DNA of 14,048 nucleotides, taken from NCBI GenBank assembly GCA_045643185.1, contig JAZUKH010000021.1, positions 1 through 14,048 on the forward strand, read 5' to 3'. The notes under the pieces were generated by a model. That model made no database searches. It saw only the letters and a list, made by a program, of their open reading frames with translations, and had not been told where the DNA came from. Within the stretch, counting starts at the first letter, position 1. Each line of letters begins with the position of its first letter. Position numbers and translations under genes: made by a program. The stretch comes from RGIG464 sp045643185. GTDB taxonomy: Bacteria; Myxococcota_A; Bradymonadia; UBA4248. Positions 8,101 to 14,048 of this stretch are shown here, one piece after another.

Positions 8101-8371
8101 GTTCCTCGGCGTTTTCCCGATGATTCTAGAAACGTCCAAAGAAGCGCGCTTTTTGATCCCGATGGCTATTTCGCTCGGCGTCGGCGTGCTCTTCTCGGCT
8201 GTCATTACGCTGATCATCGTGCCGTGCAACTACATCATCCTTGACGACTGCGCGCAACTCCGTCTCAAGATCATGGGGCCGCCCGATGACGACGACGATG
8301 TTCCCACGATCGACATCACACCCGATACGACCGAACAGCCAGCCCTCCCAAGTGATGGCCAAAATGCCTAG
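5141..8371 (+). CDS. RND efflux permease (AcrB-like superfamily)
   Basis: 1076 residues, close to the usual 1030-1050 plus short tails. A proton-driven inner-membrane pump that works as a trimer with the adaptor and channel encoded just upstream. GPLAWMAQNHVAANLL (25-40) leads into TM1, and YPGSSPAEVEEGI (74-86) starts the first porter domain. TM2 begins near 358. TM4 carries the paired aspartates D419-D420 (VVDDSIVV), equivalent to AcrB D407-D408. TM10 reads VVVNASIVL around N946: the AcrB Lys940 position is Val945, as in the non-AcrB clade with VVND, but here the clade's Asp is Ala947. A hydrophilic tail (about 1045-1076) holds five consecutive Asp. The 59-nt gap after the adaptor gene has no strong Shine-Dalgarno sequence. 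The start at 5141 keeps the usual N-terminal segment, which M30 would remove. Substrate range is unknown. Confidence 0.96.
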   Translation: MEDKQSQQQPTPSTPPKADPSVFRGPLAWMAQNHVAANLLFLTFIVAGLVMLPYLRKELMPNVETERIQVSASYPGSSPAEVEEGIVIAIEEAIRGIDGIKQFTSTSNEGPGSVIAELQDSADIIRTKNEIERAVNQISTFPDDMEKPVVREMTRKSSVLSVIVYGDTNKAALREVAEEVRDNLITQNGISIVELQNVEAPEISVEISQEAVQAYGLKLSDVASAISASSIDLSAGNLKAESGAVMLRTELRKRYASEFENVVLKSSSDGRVVHLSDVAKVTDGYEESDYYASYNGKPAVQMTVYSVGDETPVGVSDAVRAYLSAHEGTYPSGIDVSIRSDRADSYRVRIDLLMSNAYSGLILVLLFIGFLLDLRIAFWAAMGMLTAFVGAIAVMVMFDVSFNMISLFGFILALGIVVDDSIVVGEEVFCNRKFGYKGITASLMALQNVSTPVIFSVLTSIIAFIPLLFLPGMLGKTYRDLPIIVIIILCISITESMLILPSHLGGMKAKTKGFLQLFEKFQQKMAEGFERWINKYVKRTIVFCINKRYIVVALMVALLIGTVGYVASGRLGYTMMPEVEGDTVTASIRMAEGSPVSRIREVQSFFLEKTNEAIKEIGEDTVVGVYSQISGGSSGQVQVYLKPATERTYVSSDFAKVWRQKVGEIAGVEALSYRFNQGPGAGGAGAMFQLSHRDSEVLDAAAAEFAERLKTYEGVKDVDVNTSAGKAQLSYKLKPEARALGITESDFARQLRAAVYGTEALRQQRGRNEVKVFVRYPEDMRKSEALVENFLIRTPSGGEIPLSDIATMERGHASKSISRTNGKKVLTVSAELDGEVTTIESITKKMQANDMLDLQESFPGLTLSMGGMQADSGEMWSKMIMFFAFSIFVMYAMLAISSRSYSQPIMILVAIPFGFVGAILGHVALGYSLSLISILGMIALSGVVVNASIVLTSVVHDFQRDGMSLKDAVIEGSTRRFRPIFLSVITTFLGVFPMILETSKEARFLIPMAISLGVGVLFSAVITLIIVPCNYIILDDCAQLRLKIMGPPDDDDDVPTIDITPDTTEQPALPSDGQNA

Positions 8372-8387
8372 TTAAAAGCCCACCTAC

Positions 8388-8424
8388 AAAAAAAGGGACA
8401 TCCAATCGGATGTCCCTTTTTTTT
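8388..8424. terminator. Bidirectional intrinsic terminator
   Basis: GGGACATCC (8395-8403) and GGATGTCCC (8408-8416) form a perfect 9-bp stem with an AATC loop. Eight T follow (8417-8424) and seven A precede (8388-8394), so it can stop transcription in both directions. It lies between the convergent ends of the RND operon (8371) and the TRAP permease gene (8460). Confidence 0.93.
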
Positions 8425-8459
8425 ATTGTCATTCAACCAGTGGATCGATCAAATATAGC

Positions 8460-10625
8460 TTACTTCATCGTCCAGTGAAGCGTTCTCACGAGTAGCGGCA
8501 TAAACGCCACGAGCAAAAGCACGATGCCCTTAACCGTGATCGGCAGCATAAGACGTTCGTGGCGCTGCCAGAACTTCTTGGGCCGGTCAGGATCGTCTTC
8601 GTAAGCATAAGCTTTTTCGCCGCAGACCTGACGCGCAAGCAACTGGTTGAGCGCCACAGGCGGCGTCAAATACCCAAGTTCAAACGCGCAAAGCACCGTG
8701 ACCCAAAAATGCACGGGCGAAATGCCGTTGGCCGTCGCGATCTGGGTCATGGTCGCACTGACGAGAATGACCGCGCCATACGGATCCATGATCATACCGA
8801 TGATGACCAGCAAAATGACGAGTGTGAGCATCGCCGTCCAGTAGGACGAGAACTGAGCCGGTAAGAGCGCACTGAGGTTGGCGCGGTCGATAATGCCACC
8901 AAGACAGACGGAAAGTCCCATCAGAGCGAGCAACCCACCCGACGCGTTCGCCGTCGACTCGACGCTTTCAAGCAACGCACCGCCGATCGTCGACGGCTTA
9001 ACCAAGTCAGACGATTTGTCACTCGACTCAGCACTGGACTCAGACAAGTCAGACGATTTGTCACTCGACTCAGCCACAACCTTCTCGTCAGCTTTGACCG
9101 CCAGCGCCTTCATGTAGTCACGTTTGGCCACAAGGCGATCGTAGATCAGCATGCACAACAACATGAAGGGCAGAATGTAAGGCACCGTGTATTCATTAAA
9201 GCTTGTGCCAAGGCCAAACTTAAAGAAAAGAATGACGACTGCGCCGATCGCGACGTATGGCAAAACCGGCAAACAAGCTTTCGCCATTTGCGGCAAAGCA
9301 ATGATCGGGTTCTCGCAACTGAGCTTTTGGCGTGCCGTCGCAAACAACGCAATGCCGAGCACGGCGATATTGGCACCAAAAACCGAAAGGCCTGCATCAT
9401 ACAGCTGCGTCGTCGTGACATCCTTATTGAGTGCCGCAATGATGACGACGAGCAAACACGGACTCAAAACGATGCCCATCGAGCCGCTCATCGCAGTACC
9501 AGCCAGTGCCAGCGAATCACGCATGCCAGATTTCTTGAATTCCTGGTAGATGATCGCACCCGCCGCAATGACAAAAATGCCCGACGCACCCGAATAGGCT
9601 GTCGGAATCGCCGACGCGATGACGATGACGAAAACCAGAAGCTCCGGACTCAATTTCCACGGGCGGATCAGCGCCAAAAACTTGTCAGCGATCGTCGTGT
9701 TTTTAAGCATCATCCCGCAGAACACATAAAGCGCCACATTCGTATATAGATCGGCGTTTTCAGTCATCTTGTTGAGGTAGATCGCGACACCGGCCGGATG
9801 CTGTTCCACAAGCATGAAGTAAAAAATGCAGATCACCGCCATGTAGGCATACAGCGGAATGCCCAAAAACGTTTTGCCCCAAGAATTTTTAGGAATATTG
9901 CCGTTTTCATCAGGCGCCGGATCGGGCAGCGGATGCACCAACAGCCACGTATTGGCCAAAACCATGCTGCCAAAAGCGAACATCCACAAAATCGGGAGCT
10001 TGCTGACGACTTCAACGCCGCTCGCCACATCCTGATAATAATAAGCTATGAACGAAATCAGCACACCCACATTGCCGATCAACTGCGCGATCTGGCTAGC
10101 CCGGTCTCCGCGCTTCGTGGACGGCGCCCGCAGGCCAAGGTGTTGACGATTCAGCGTCGCCGCAAGGCAACAGAACAAAAAGACGAGAATAAGAAAATGG
10201 GCTTTGAACTGGACCGCTTCGGTCGCGATCTTGCCGACCGCCTGTTCGATGGCGATATAGATCTTAAGGCCAGGCGCATTTCTGCGTTCAACGATAGAAT
10301 CATACGCCGCAAGCTTGCCATCACATTCAGCTTTGGCTGCCGCCAGCGCATCTTCCGACACAGTCTCCTCGCCAAGCAGGTCATCGAGAAAATCATCGCC
10401 CTCATCGGCTGCAGCAGCAGGCGCCACCACGGCTTCAGCGGCACACGTCGGCTTTTCCGGCTCTGCACGCAACTCAGAGTAACCGGACCAATTCGATTCG
10501 GCCACCGAAAGCAGCTTGCTGTGCACATTTCCGACGATCGAACACAGAATGATGCCGATCAGCAAGATCGTAAGCGGCACCGTCGTGATCAGAGTCGTTA
10601 ATTTTTTGTGGGTCATGGACTTCAT
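8460..10625 (-). CDS. TRAP transporter permease, fused small and large subunits (DctQ-DctM type)
   Basis: 721 residues. Inner-membrane part of a TRAP-type secondary importer. TM1 (about 12-32) is followed by a loop of about 110 residues, predicted periplasmic, with an acidic motif GDDFLDDLLGEE (76-87). More membrane helices (about 143-158, 182-197, 210-230) complete a DctQ-like part. The DctM-like part runs from about 252 to the end, with SGASGIFVIAAG (345-356), GSMGIVLSP (381-389) and GYLTPPVALN (651-660) as family-type signatures. A Ser/Asp-rich linker (518-541) holds two copies of AESSDKSSDL encoded by an exact 30-bp repeat. It is the last gene of a minus-strand operon behind a binding-protein gene, with a 236-bp gap containing a hairpin element. 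Neither M1 nor M4 has a strong Shine-Dalgarno sequence, so the exact start is open. Confidence 0.92.
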   Translation of the reverse strand: MKSMTHKKLTTLITTVPLTILLIGIILCSIVGNVHSKLLSVAESNWSGYSELRAEPEKPTCAAEAVVAPAAAADEGDDFLDDLLGEETVSEDALAAAKAECDGKLAAYDSIVERRNAPGLKIYIAIEQAVGKIATEAVQFKAHFLILVFLFCCLAATLNRQHLGLRAPSTKRGDRASQIAQLIGNVGVLISFIAYYYQDVASGVEVVSKLPILWMFAFGSMVLANTWLLVHPLPDPAPDENGNIPKNSWGKTFLGIPLYAYMAVICIFYFMLVEQHPAGVAIYLNKMTENADLYTNVALYVFCGMMLKNTTIADKFLALIRPWKLSPELLVFVIVIASAIPTAYSGASGIFVIAAGAIIYQEFKKSGMRDSLALAGTAMSGSMGIVLSPCLLVVIIAALNKDVTTTQLYDAGLSVFGANIAVLGIALFATARQKLSCENPIIALPQMAKACLPVLPYVAIGAVVILFFKFGLGTSFNEYTVPYILPFMLLCMLIYDRLVAKRDYMKALAVKADEKVVAESSDKSSDLSESSAESSDKSSDLVKPSTIGGALLESVESTANASGGLLALMGLSVCLGGIIDRANLSALLPAQFSSYWTAMLTLVILLVIIGMIMDPYGAVILVSATMTQIATANGISPVHFWVTVLCAFELGYLTPPVALNQLLARQVCGEKAYAYEDDPDRPKKFWQRHERLMLPITVKGIVLLLVAFMPLLVRTLHWTMK
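9003..9074. repeat. Exact 30-bp direct repeat inside the permease gene
   Basis: Copies at 9003-9032 and 9045-9074 are identical, with a 42-bp period. The period is 14 codons, so gain or loss of a unit keeps the frame. Each copy encodes AESSDKSSDL in a hydrophilic linker between the two halves of the DctM-like domain. Confidence 0.9.
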
Positions 10626-10701
10626 TCAGGAAAAGTTCGCCACACAAGCCTGTGGACGAACGATGTGGTATGGATCTCCCTGAAATTTTAGGAATTTTGG
10701 T

Positions 10702-10770
10702 GGGGGAAGTCTCCCCCTACGCGGCTATTGGCTTCGCCAATACGCCGCTACCCCCTCGCCTGGCAGGGCC
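10702..10770 (-). repeat. Palindromic element B between binding-protein and permease genes
   Basis: Read on the minus strand, a 32-nt left arm (10770-10739) and a 28-nt right arm (10729-10702) flank a 9-nt apex, GGCGAAGCC (10738-10730). The core folds as GCGGC, TATT and GGC pairing with GCC, AATA and GCCGC, with one bulged G. A second hairpin (GGGGGA with TCCCCC) lies in the right arm. The arms match element C (13246-13354) at 57 of 60 positions, but the apex differs completely. It follows the binding-protein gene and precedes the permease gene, so it would be transcribed with the operon. Confidence 0.88.
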
Positions 10771-10792
10771 AAAGACAAGGTTATTCAGAGAT

Positions 10793-10808
10793 AAAAACGG
10801 CAAAGCCG
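10793..10808 (-). terminator. Weak hairpin with U-run after the binding-protein gene
   Basis: On the minus strand CGGC (10808-10805) and GCCG (10801-10798) form a short stem with a TTT loop, followed by five T (10797-10793). It lies 54 nt after the binding-protein stop. The stem is only 4 bp, or 6 with G-U pairs, so at most partial termination is expected. Confidence 0.25.
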
Positions 10809-10861
10809 CCACAACGTGTGCTGCAGCGGCATCATAAGGTTATTTCAGCTTTGACAGGCGT

Positions 10862-11869
10862 CTATTCGCGTTTCTGAGCGCACTCTGGACGCGTTGCATC
10901 CTCTTTGCAACGAAGGCGTCGCATGATCCCGAGCATATCTTTGTCGTAGATCTGTTCGTCGTCACGCAGTTTCACACGAACATCCTGGAAAAGCGCGTCG
11001 TAGCGGGCGCGAGCGTCTTTGTCGATATCGATCCAGTATTTGGCCGCAACTTCAGCATCGGCCTTGGTCGAGATCGTCAAGATCTTGGTGTAGTTCGAAG
11101 CACCGTATTCACGGGATTTCTGTGAAAACTCCGGCGTAAATTTGGAAGCGTGGACGAGCACCTGACCAGTCAACTGGGCAATGGGGTAACGAATGATACC
11201 ACCTTTGGCCTTAACGCCTTTTTCGAGCTCGAGCGGTTTGAACGCGGTCGTTGGCGCATAACAAATGTCAGCAGCACCATTATTGAAGATGCCACCAAAC
11301 GTGGAGATATCGGCTGCGACCATCGAAGCACCGGCGAGCGTGACCATGTGCGTCGCGGCGGCATCGAAGCCAATCGTCGAAATGCGTTTGCCCGCAATGG
11401 ATTCGAGTGAATTCCAAGCGCGGTCGCGCACCATGATGTAGACCGCGCCCATCGGCATGACCATGGCGGTTTCATAATCACCGGTCTTCATTTTGGACGC
11501 GACTTTGGGCTGAGCCATCAACGTAATGGCGCTGCCGAGCAATTCGTAACTGGGCGTGGCACCAAGCGCTTCGACGGTCGCGGCAAATTTCGTAAAACCA
11601 CGCGCACGAACGCCCGTCAAAAACGCGGCATCGCATTTACCGGCTTTGAAATCATCCGCAGCCGTTTTTTCATTCGTATAGGGTTTCAACGTGAAATCAT
11701 AGCCCCAGGCGCTCGCGGCGACCTGGTAATCTTTCATGGTCATATAGGCATCGCCGTTGGCACCCGACGGATCGTACACACAAAGCGTGCGCGCTTCACC
11801 CGCAAACGCATTCGCACCAAACAAGCTGGCAAGCAAAACGGCGGAAAACAGCGTCCAAACTTTTTTCAT
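10862..11869 (-). CDS. TRAP-associated periplasmic solute-binding protein (DUF6091-like)
   Basis: 335 residues. A Sec signal peptide (KK, then a hydrophobic stretch) ends with AFA at 21-23, giving a mature periplasmic protein of about 312 residues. The N-terminus TLCVYDPSGANGDAY (28-42) and the segment ADDFKAGKCDAAFLTGVRAR (71-90) match my memory of the 'putative solute-binding protein' family DUF6091 found with TRAP permeases; I cannot run the search. The fold looks like a two-lobed binding protein. AAGGAG lies 7 nt before the ATG. The gene is in an operon between a helical lipoprotein (90 nt upstream) and the fused permease (downstream), which supports a role in delivering substrate. The ligand is unknown. 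Cysteines near both ends (30, 79 and two near 320-330) may form disulphides. Confidence 0.83.
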   Translation of the reverse strand: MKKVWTLFSAVLLASLFGANAFAGEARTLCVYDPSGANGDAYMTMKDYQVAASAWGYDFTLKPYTNEKTAADDFKAGKCDAAFLTGVRARGFTKFAATVEALGATPSYELLGSAITLMAQPKVASKMKTGDYETAMVMPMGAVYIMVRDRAWNSLESIAGKRISTIGFDAAATHMVTLAGASMVAADISTFGGIFNNGAADICYAPTTAFKPLELEKGVKAKGGIIRYPIAQLTGQVLVHASKFTPEFSQKSREYGASNYTKILTISTKADAEVAAKYWIDIDKDARARYDALFQDVRVKLRDDEQIYDKDMLGIMRRLRCKEDATRPECAQKRE

Positions 11870-11959
11870 CTTTATTCTCCTTATCTGTATCGCAGAACGA
11901 CATGACCGAAACGAAACCGGTCGAACGAGCGCGATATTTTTCGCAAAAGCTATGCCAAA

Positions 11960-13009
11960 TTAGTCCTCGATCACGGTCTGTGCGGCTTCGACGGAGGCTG
12001 ACTCGTCTTCCGTATCGATATCGCCGAGCAGATCGTCGATGTCGCTATCGTCCATGACGGGCGCAGCCAGCTCAGTCGGGCATGCGATCGTGCCAAACGG
12101 CGCGCGATGACCTTCTTTGCGCGACCAAGCCATGTCGGCCTGATGGGTCATCATCTGGCGCGCGTAGGCATTGAGTAACGCGTAACTCTGGTTATTCATT
12201 CCCTCCGGGGTCAAAGCTTCGATCGCGCGGCACATGCGTTCTTCATCGCCGACGTTTTGAGCCATCATGGCGAGCATCGCGCGGGCGAGTGCGACGCCTT
12301 GGGCATCGCCCTTCTGAGCCGCTTCTTCCATGGCGACCAAGGGATCCACGCCTTCGGGACCGGCACCGGGAATGCTGAGCCAAATGGCGGCACGAAGCGC
12401 CGTCGGCATGCCCCACCACTCGTCATCACTAAAACACTGAGCGGCTTTTTCGATCTTCATTGGCACGTCGAGCGAGATACCAACAGCTTTTTCACTATTG
12501 AAATCGTGCAGCAGCGCCAACGCGCCGCTCGCAACGCCCAACAATGATAACAAAGACTGGGTCTTGTTCTCATACTCGACACAGCCTTCGCTCAAGTCGC
12601 CGTAAGTCTTCACAGCATTTTCATACGCAGTGATCATGCGAGACGCCGCGAGCGAGTGACCCATTTTTTCACGAATGATCGCATCCTGCGCGGCCGCCGT
12701 GCGATTTTCATACAAGTCACGCGTCTTCTCAAGCTCCGCTTCGCGCTGATCCATTTCGGCGCACATACCAGCTGCCATCATCGTACCAATGCCGACTTCT
12801 TCGGGCGACAGTTCGACGCGCGACAACGACGCGACCACAGGACCAAGCCCCTGCCCCATCGTGCAGGCACTCGTCAGGTCACTCTGCGTCATCAGGTAAG
12901 GGATCGCCTCGCTCTGGGTGTATTCCAGAACTGCGTTTCCAGCCATTTTCTGCATCGAACAACCCGTCAAAAGCGCCACCAGCGCTGACAAAATCACGAC
13001 TTTTTTCAT
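11960..13009 (-). CDS. Helical periplasmic lipoprotein, candidate TRAP T-component (TatT-like)
   Basis: 349 residues. MKKVVILSALVALLTGC is a lipoprotein signal with lipobox LTGC, so Cys17 is the predicted lipidated residue. The rest is almost entirely predicted helix, rich in Ala, Met and Glu, with paired-helix segments such as AAQKGDAQGVALARAMLAMM (230-249) that resemble TPR or Sel1-like repeats. Six further Cys (49, 83, 143, 192, 260, 310) suggest disulphides. The C-terminal tail is acidic and contains DSDIDDLLGDID (321-332). The start 8 codons inside the longest frame is chosen because AGGAG (13021-13017) lies 7 nt before it and the signal peptide then begins with MKK. Its place as first gene before the binding protein and fused permease matches TatT in TPR-protein-associated TRAP systems. 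That identity is inference; without context I would call it a hypothetical lipoprotein. Confidence 0.82.
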   Translation of the reverse strand: MKKVVILSALVALLTGCSMQKMAGNAVLEYTQSEAIPYLMTQSDLTSACTMGQGLGPVVASLSRVELSPEEVGIGTMMAAGMCAEMDQREAELEKTRDLYENRTAAAQDAIIREKMGHSLAASRMITAYENAVKTYGDLSEGCVEYENKTQSLLSLLGVASGALALLHDFNSEKAVGISLDVPMKIEKAAQCFSDDEWWGMPTALRAAIWLSIPGAGPEGVDPLVAMEEAAQKGDAQGVALARAMLAMMAQNVGDEERMCRAIEALTPEGMNNQSYALLNAYARQMMTHQADMAWSRKEGHRAPFGTIACPTELAAPVMDDSDIDDLLGDIDTEDESASVEAAQTVIED

Positions 13010-13016
13010 ACGTCTA

Positions 13017-13077
13017 CTCCTGAGCTGAGGCACCCTTTACAACGCCTCAACCATGTCAAGAAGGTGCCTTACGCACC
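13017..13077 (-). promoter_or_regulatory. Leader of the TRAP operon with competing hairpins
   Basis: On the minus strand, segment 1 GGTGC (13077-13073), segment 2 AGGCACC (13069-13063) and segment 3 GGTGCCT (13034-13028) lie in order. Segment 2 can pair with segment 1 (5 bp) or with segment 3 (7 bp), but not both. Segment 3 ends 6 nt before the AGGAG ribosome binding site (13021-13017). Such an arrangement could switch translation, but no known riboswitch is recognised. Confidence 0.35.
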
Positions 13078-13095
13078 ACAAAATTACGCGCGCGC

Positions 13096-13124
13096 GTTAT
13101 ACGCTCCGAAATTGGCTTCTGCAA
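13096..13124 (-). promoter_or_regulatory. Candidate promoter for the TRAP operon
   Basis: On the minus strand TTGCAG (13124-13119) and TATAAC (13101-13096) are separated by 17 nt. The -10 box is good and the -35 only fair. It would start transcription near 13089, about 80 nt before the lipoprotein start. A perfect TTGACA also lies downstream at about 13060-13055 but lacks a matching -10 box. Confidence 0.4.
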
Positions 13125-13245
13125 CGTCAAACCCACACCAGTCAACGAAATGACGCGTTGCACCATCGCAGATTTGGCGTCAAAGTTCGGTTTTCGCACG
13201 GCATTTTTTTATGCGTCATTTTCGAGGCCCTGAAACCACGTCAAA
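13125..13245. other. Intergenic DNA, nothing recognised
   Basis: Part of the 364-bp gap between the lipoprotein gene and the MATE gene. It contains repeated TGACG/CGTCA-type words and a small GCAT/ATGC palindrome around a T-run (about 13201-13214). The plus-strand frame at 13053-13268 has no protein-like features. Confidence 0.4.
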
Positions 13246-13357
13246 GGCCCTGCCAGGCGAAGGGGTAGCGGCGTATTTCGTATTTCTGTAGAGACGCGTG
13301 GTCCACACGTCTCTACAGAAATACGAAATAGCCGCGCAGGGGGAGGCTTCCCCCTGC
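13246..13357 (+). repeat. Large nested palindromic element C
   Basis: The 32-nt left arm (13246-13277) and 28-nt right arm (13327-13354) match element B, read on the opposite strand. In place of B's 9-nt apex there is a 49-nt near-perfect palindrome (13278-13326): 19-bp arms, a C/A mismatch, then GTGG and CCAC around one T. Its central 29 nt (13288-13316) has the same shape and length as the core of element A. A separate 9-bp hairpin, GCAGGGGGA (13336-13344) with TCCCCCTGC (13349-13357), lies in the right arm. It sits 16 nt after the MATE stop codon and might end that transcript. Confidence 0.9.
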
Positions 13358-13373
13358 CCATGATCAGAAAGCG

Positions 13374-14048
13374 TTAATTGGCGCTCACGGCTTCATTTGC
13401 CCCACAAAACGCCGTGTCTCGATAATGCCGATAAACGAACAGGCAGATCACGATAGAGATCACCGAACCGATCGGCGCCACGCACCCCATTTCGTATAAC
13501 GTCATTGGAAACAGCACCGAAGCGACCCACGTGCCGGGAATGCGAAAACTGACCGAGCAGAAATTATGAATAAATGACCAGATGGCCTTGTCGTACGCGC
13601 AAAAAAAGCCGCTAAAACAAAAATGGACGCCAGCGACCGCCGTATCAAAGCTATAGGTGCTCAGGTATTGCGCACCAAGTCGAATGACTTCTTTGTCGTT
13701 GGTGAAAAGCCCAACCAAAGCCGGCCCCATCGGCTGACAAAGCAAACCAATCAAGATGCCGTACCCAAGGCAGAGCCGGATCGCGTAGCGCAACACGGTT
13801 TTGGAACGCTCGTGCAAGCCCGCACCACGGTTTTGGGCACAGGCAGCCGATACGCTTGCCAGCATGGCCGACGGCACGAGAAAGAAGAAACAGATCAGCT
13901 TTTCGACGATACCGACCGCTGCGGAGACCGACAGACCACGCGTATTGGCAATGGCTGTGATGACCAAAAAGCCGATCTGAATGAACAGATCCTGCACCGC
14001 TATGGGCGCGCCAACGGCAAATATCGACGTCACGGTGCTTTTTTGAAG
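13374..14048 (-). CDS. MATE-family multidrug exporter, C-terminal half (cut by window edge)
   Basis: About 224 codons are visible. The frame is open to position 14048, so the GTG at 14033 is not the true start and the N-terminal half lies outside the window. MATE exporters use a Na+ or H+ gradient to expel organic cations and drugs. The visible part starts at the second six-helix bundle: AVGAPIAVQDLFIQIG, then ITAIANTRG, VPSAMLASVSAACAQNRGAG (the family's AQN-GAG motif) and several membrane helices. It ends normally at TAA 13376-13374. In my memory the sequence style resembles MATE proteins of gut Firmicutes as much as those of Proteobacteria, a possible transfer that needs a search. Element C follows directly. 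Confidence 0.93.
   Translation of the reverse strand, partial: LQKSTVTSIFAVGAPIAVQDLFIQIGFLVITAIANTRGLSVSAAVGIVEKLICFFFLVPSAMLASVSAACAQNRGAGLHERSKTVLRYAIRLCLGYGILIGLLCQPMGPALVGLFTNDKEVIRLGAQYLSTYSFDTAVAGVHFCFSGFFCAYDKAIWSFIHNFCSVSFRIPGTWVASVLFPMTLYEMGCVAPIGSVISIVICLFVYRHYRDTAFCGANEAVSAN

Noticed and set aside
9003..9074. Repeat in the permease gene considered as an insertion or frameshift
   Set aside because: The period is a multiple of three, the frame stays open, and transmembrane segments continue normally on both sides.
9798..10601. 267-codon plus-strand frame opposite the permease gene
   Set aside because: Arg/His/Gln-rich shadow of a clear membrane protein gene, with no domain features.
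10652..10837. Plus-strand 61-codon frame
   Set aside because: It is a translation of palindromic element B and its flank, with no ribosome binding site and no protein-like features; such repeats often give spurious frames.
10778..10847. Direct repeat AAGGTTATT considered as a target-site duplication
   Set aside because: The two copies do not flank element B; both lie on one side of it.
13053..13268. Plus-strand 71-codon frame in the gap
   Set aside because: Rich in Arg/His/Gln with no start signals, and it overlaps the TRAP operon leader and element C.

Overview
This window looks like chromosomal DNA of a diderm (Gram-negative) bacterium. It encodes two lipoproteins with clear lipoboxes, a complete tripartite RND efflux pump with its outer-membrane channel, and a periplasmic binding-protein transport system. 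Coding sequence is moderately GC-rich with many C- and G-ended codons; intergenic DNA is AT-rich apart from palindromic elements. The binding-protein family is one I know mainly from Proteobacteria, but I cannot assign a genus. There is no obvious phage, transposase or defence island.

Layout. Positions 1-473 are non-coding: a GC-rich nested palindrome, an AT-rich stretch, then a good promoter for a divergent ADP-ribosylglycohydrolase (474-1529, +). Three tandem 43-44 bp hairpin repeats overlap the end of that gene. After a regulatory region with two large inverted repeats comes a four-gene plus-strand operon (1742-8371): a small membrane-anchored unknown protein, an outer-membrane channel lipoprotein, a periplasmic adaptor and an RND permease. 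It ends at a strong bidirectional terminator.

The minus strand then carries a transport operon, transcribed from about 13090 leftward: an all-helical lipoprotein (13009-11960), a periplasmic solute-binding protein (11869-10862) and a fused small/large TRAP permease (10625-8460). The order lipoprotein, binding protein, permease matches the TPR-protein-associated TRAP transporters (TPATs) described in spirochaetes, and I read it as a relative of those. A hairpin element sits between the binding-protein and permease genes. Upstream of the operon lies a related, larger element and the 3' half of a MATE exporter gene that runs off the right edge.

Functionally this is an envelope transport region: one RND exporter, one MATE exporter and one TRAP-type importer. 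The least explained feature is the set of structured repeats. Elements near 57-110, 10702-10770 and 13246-13357 share parts in a mix-and-match way, with paired base changes that preserve hairpins. The 43-bp repeats after the hydrolase show the same sign, an extra G matched by an extra C. I see no complete new multi-gene system; the best leads are the repeat family, the TPAT-like operon with a shared acidic motif, and the hydrolase with an altered metal site.
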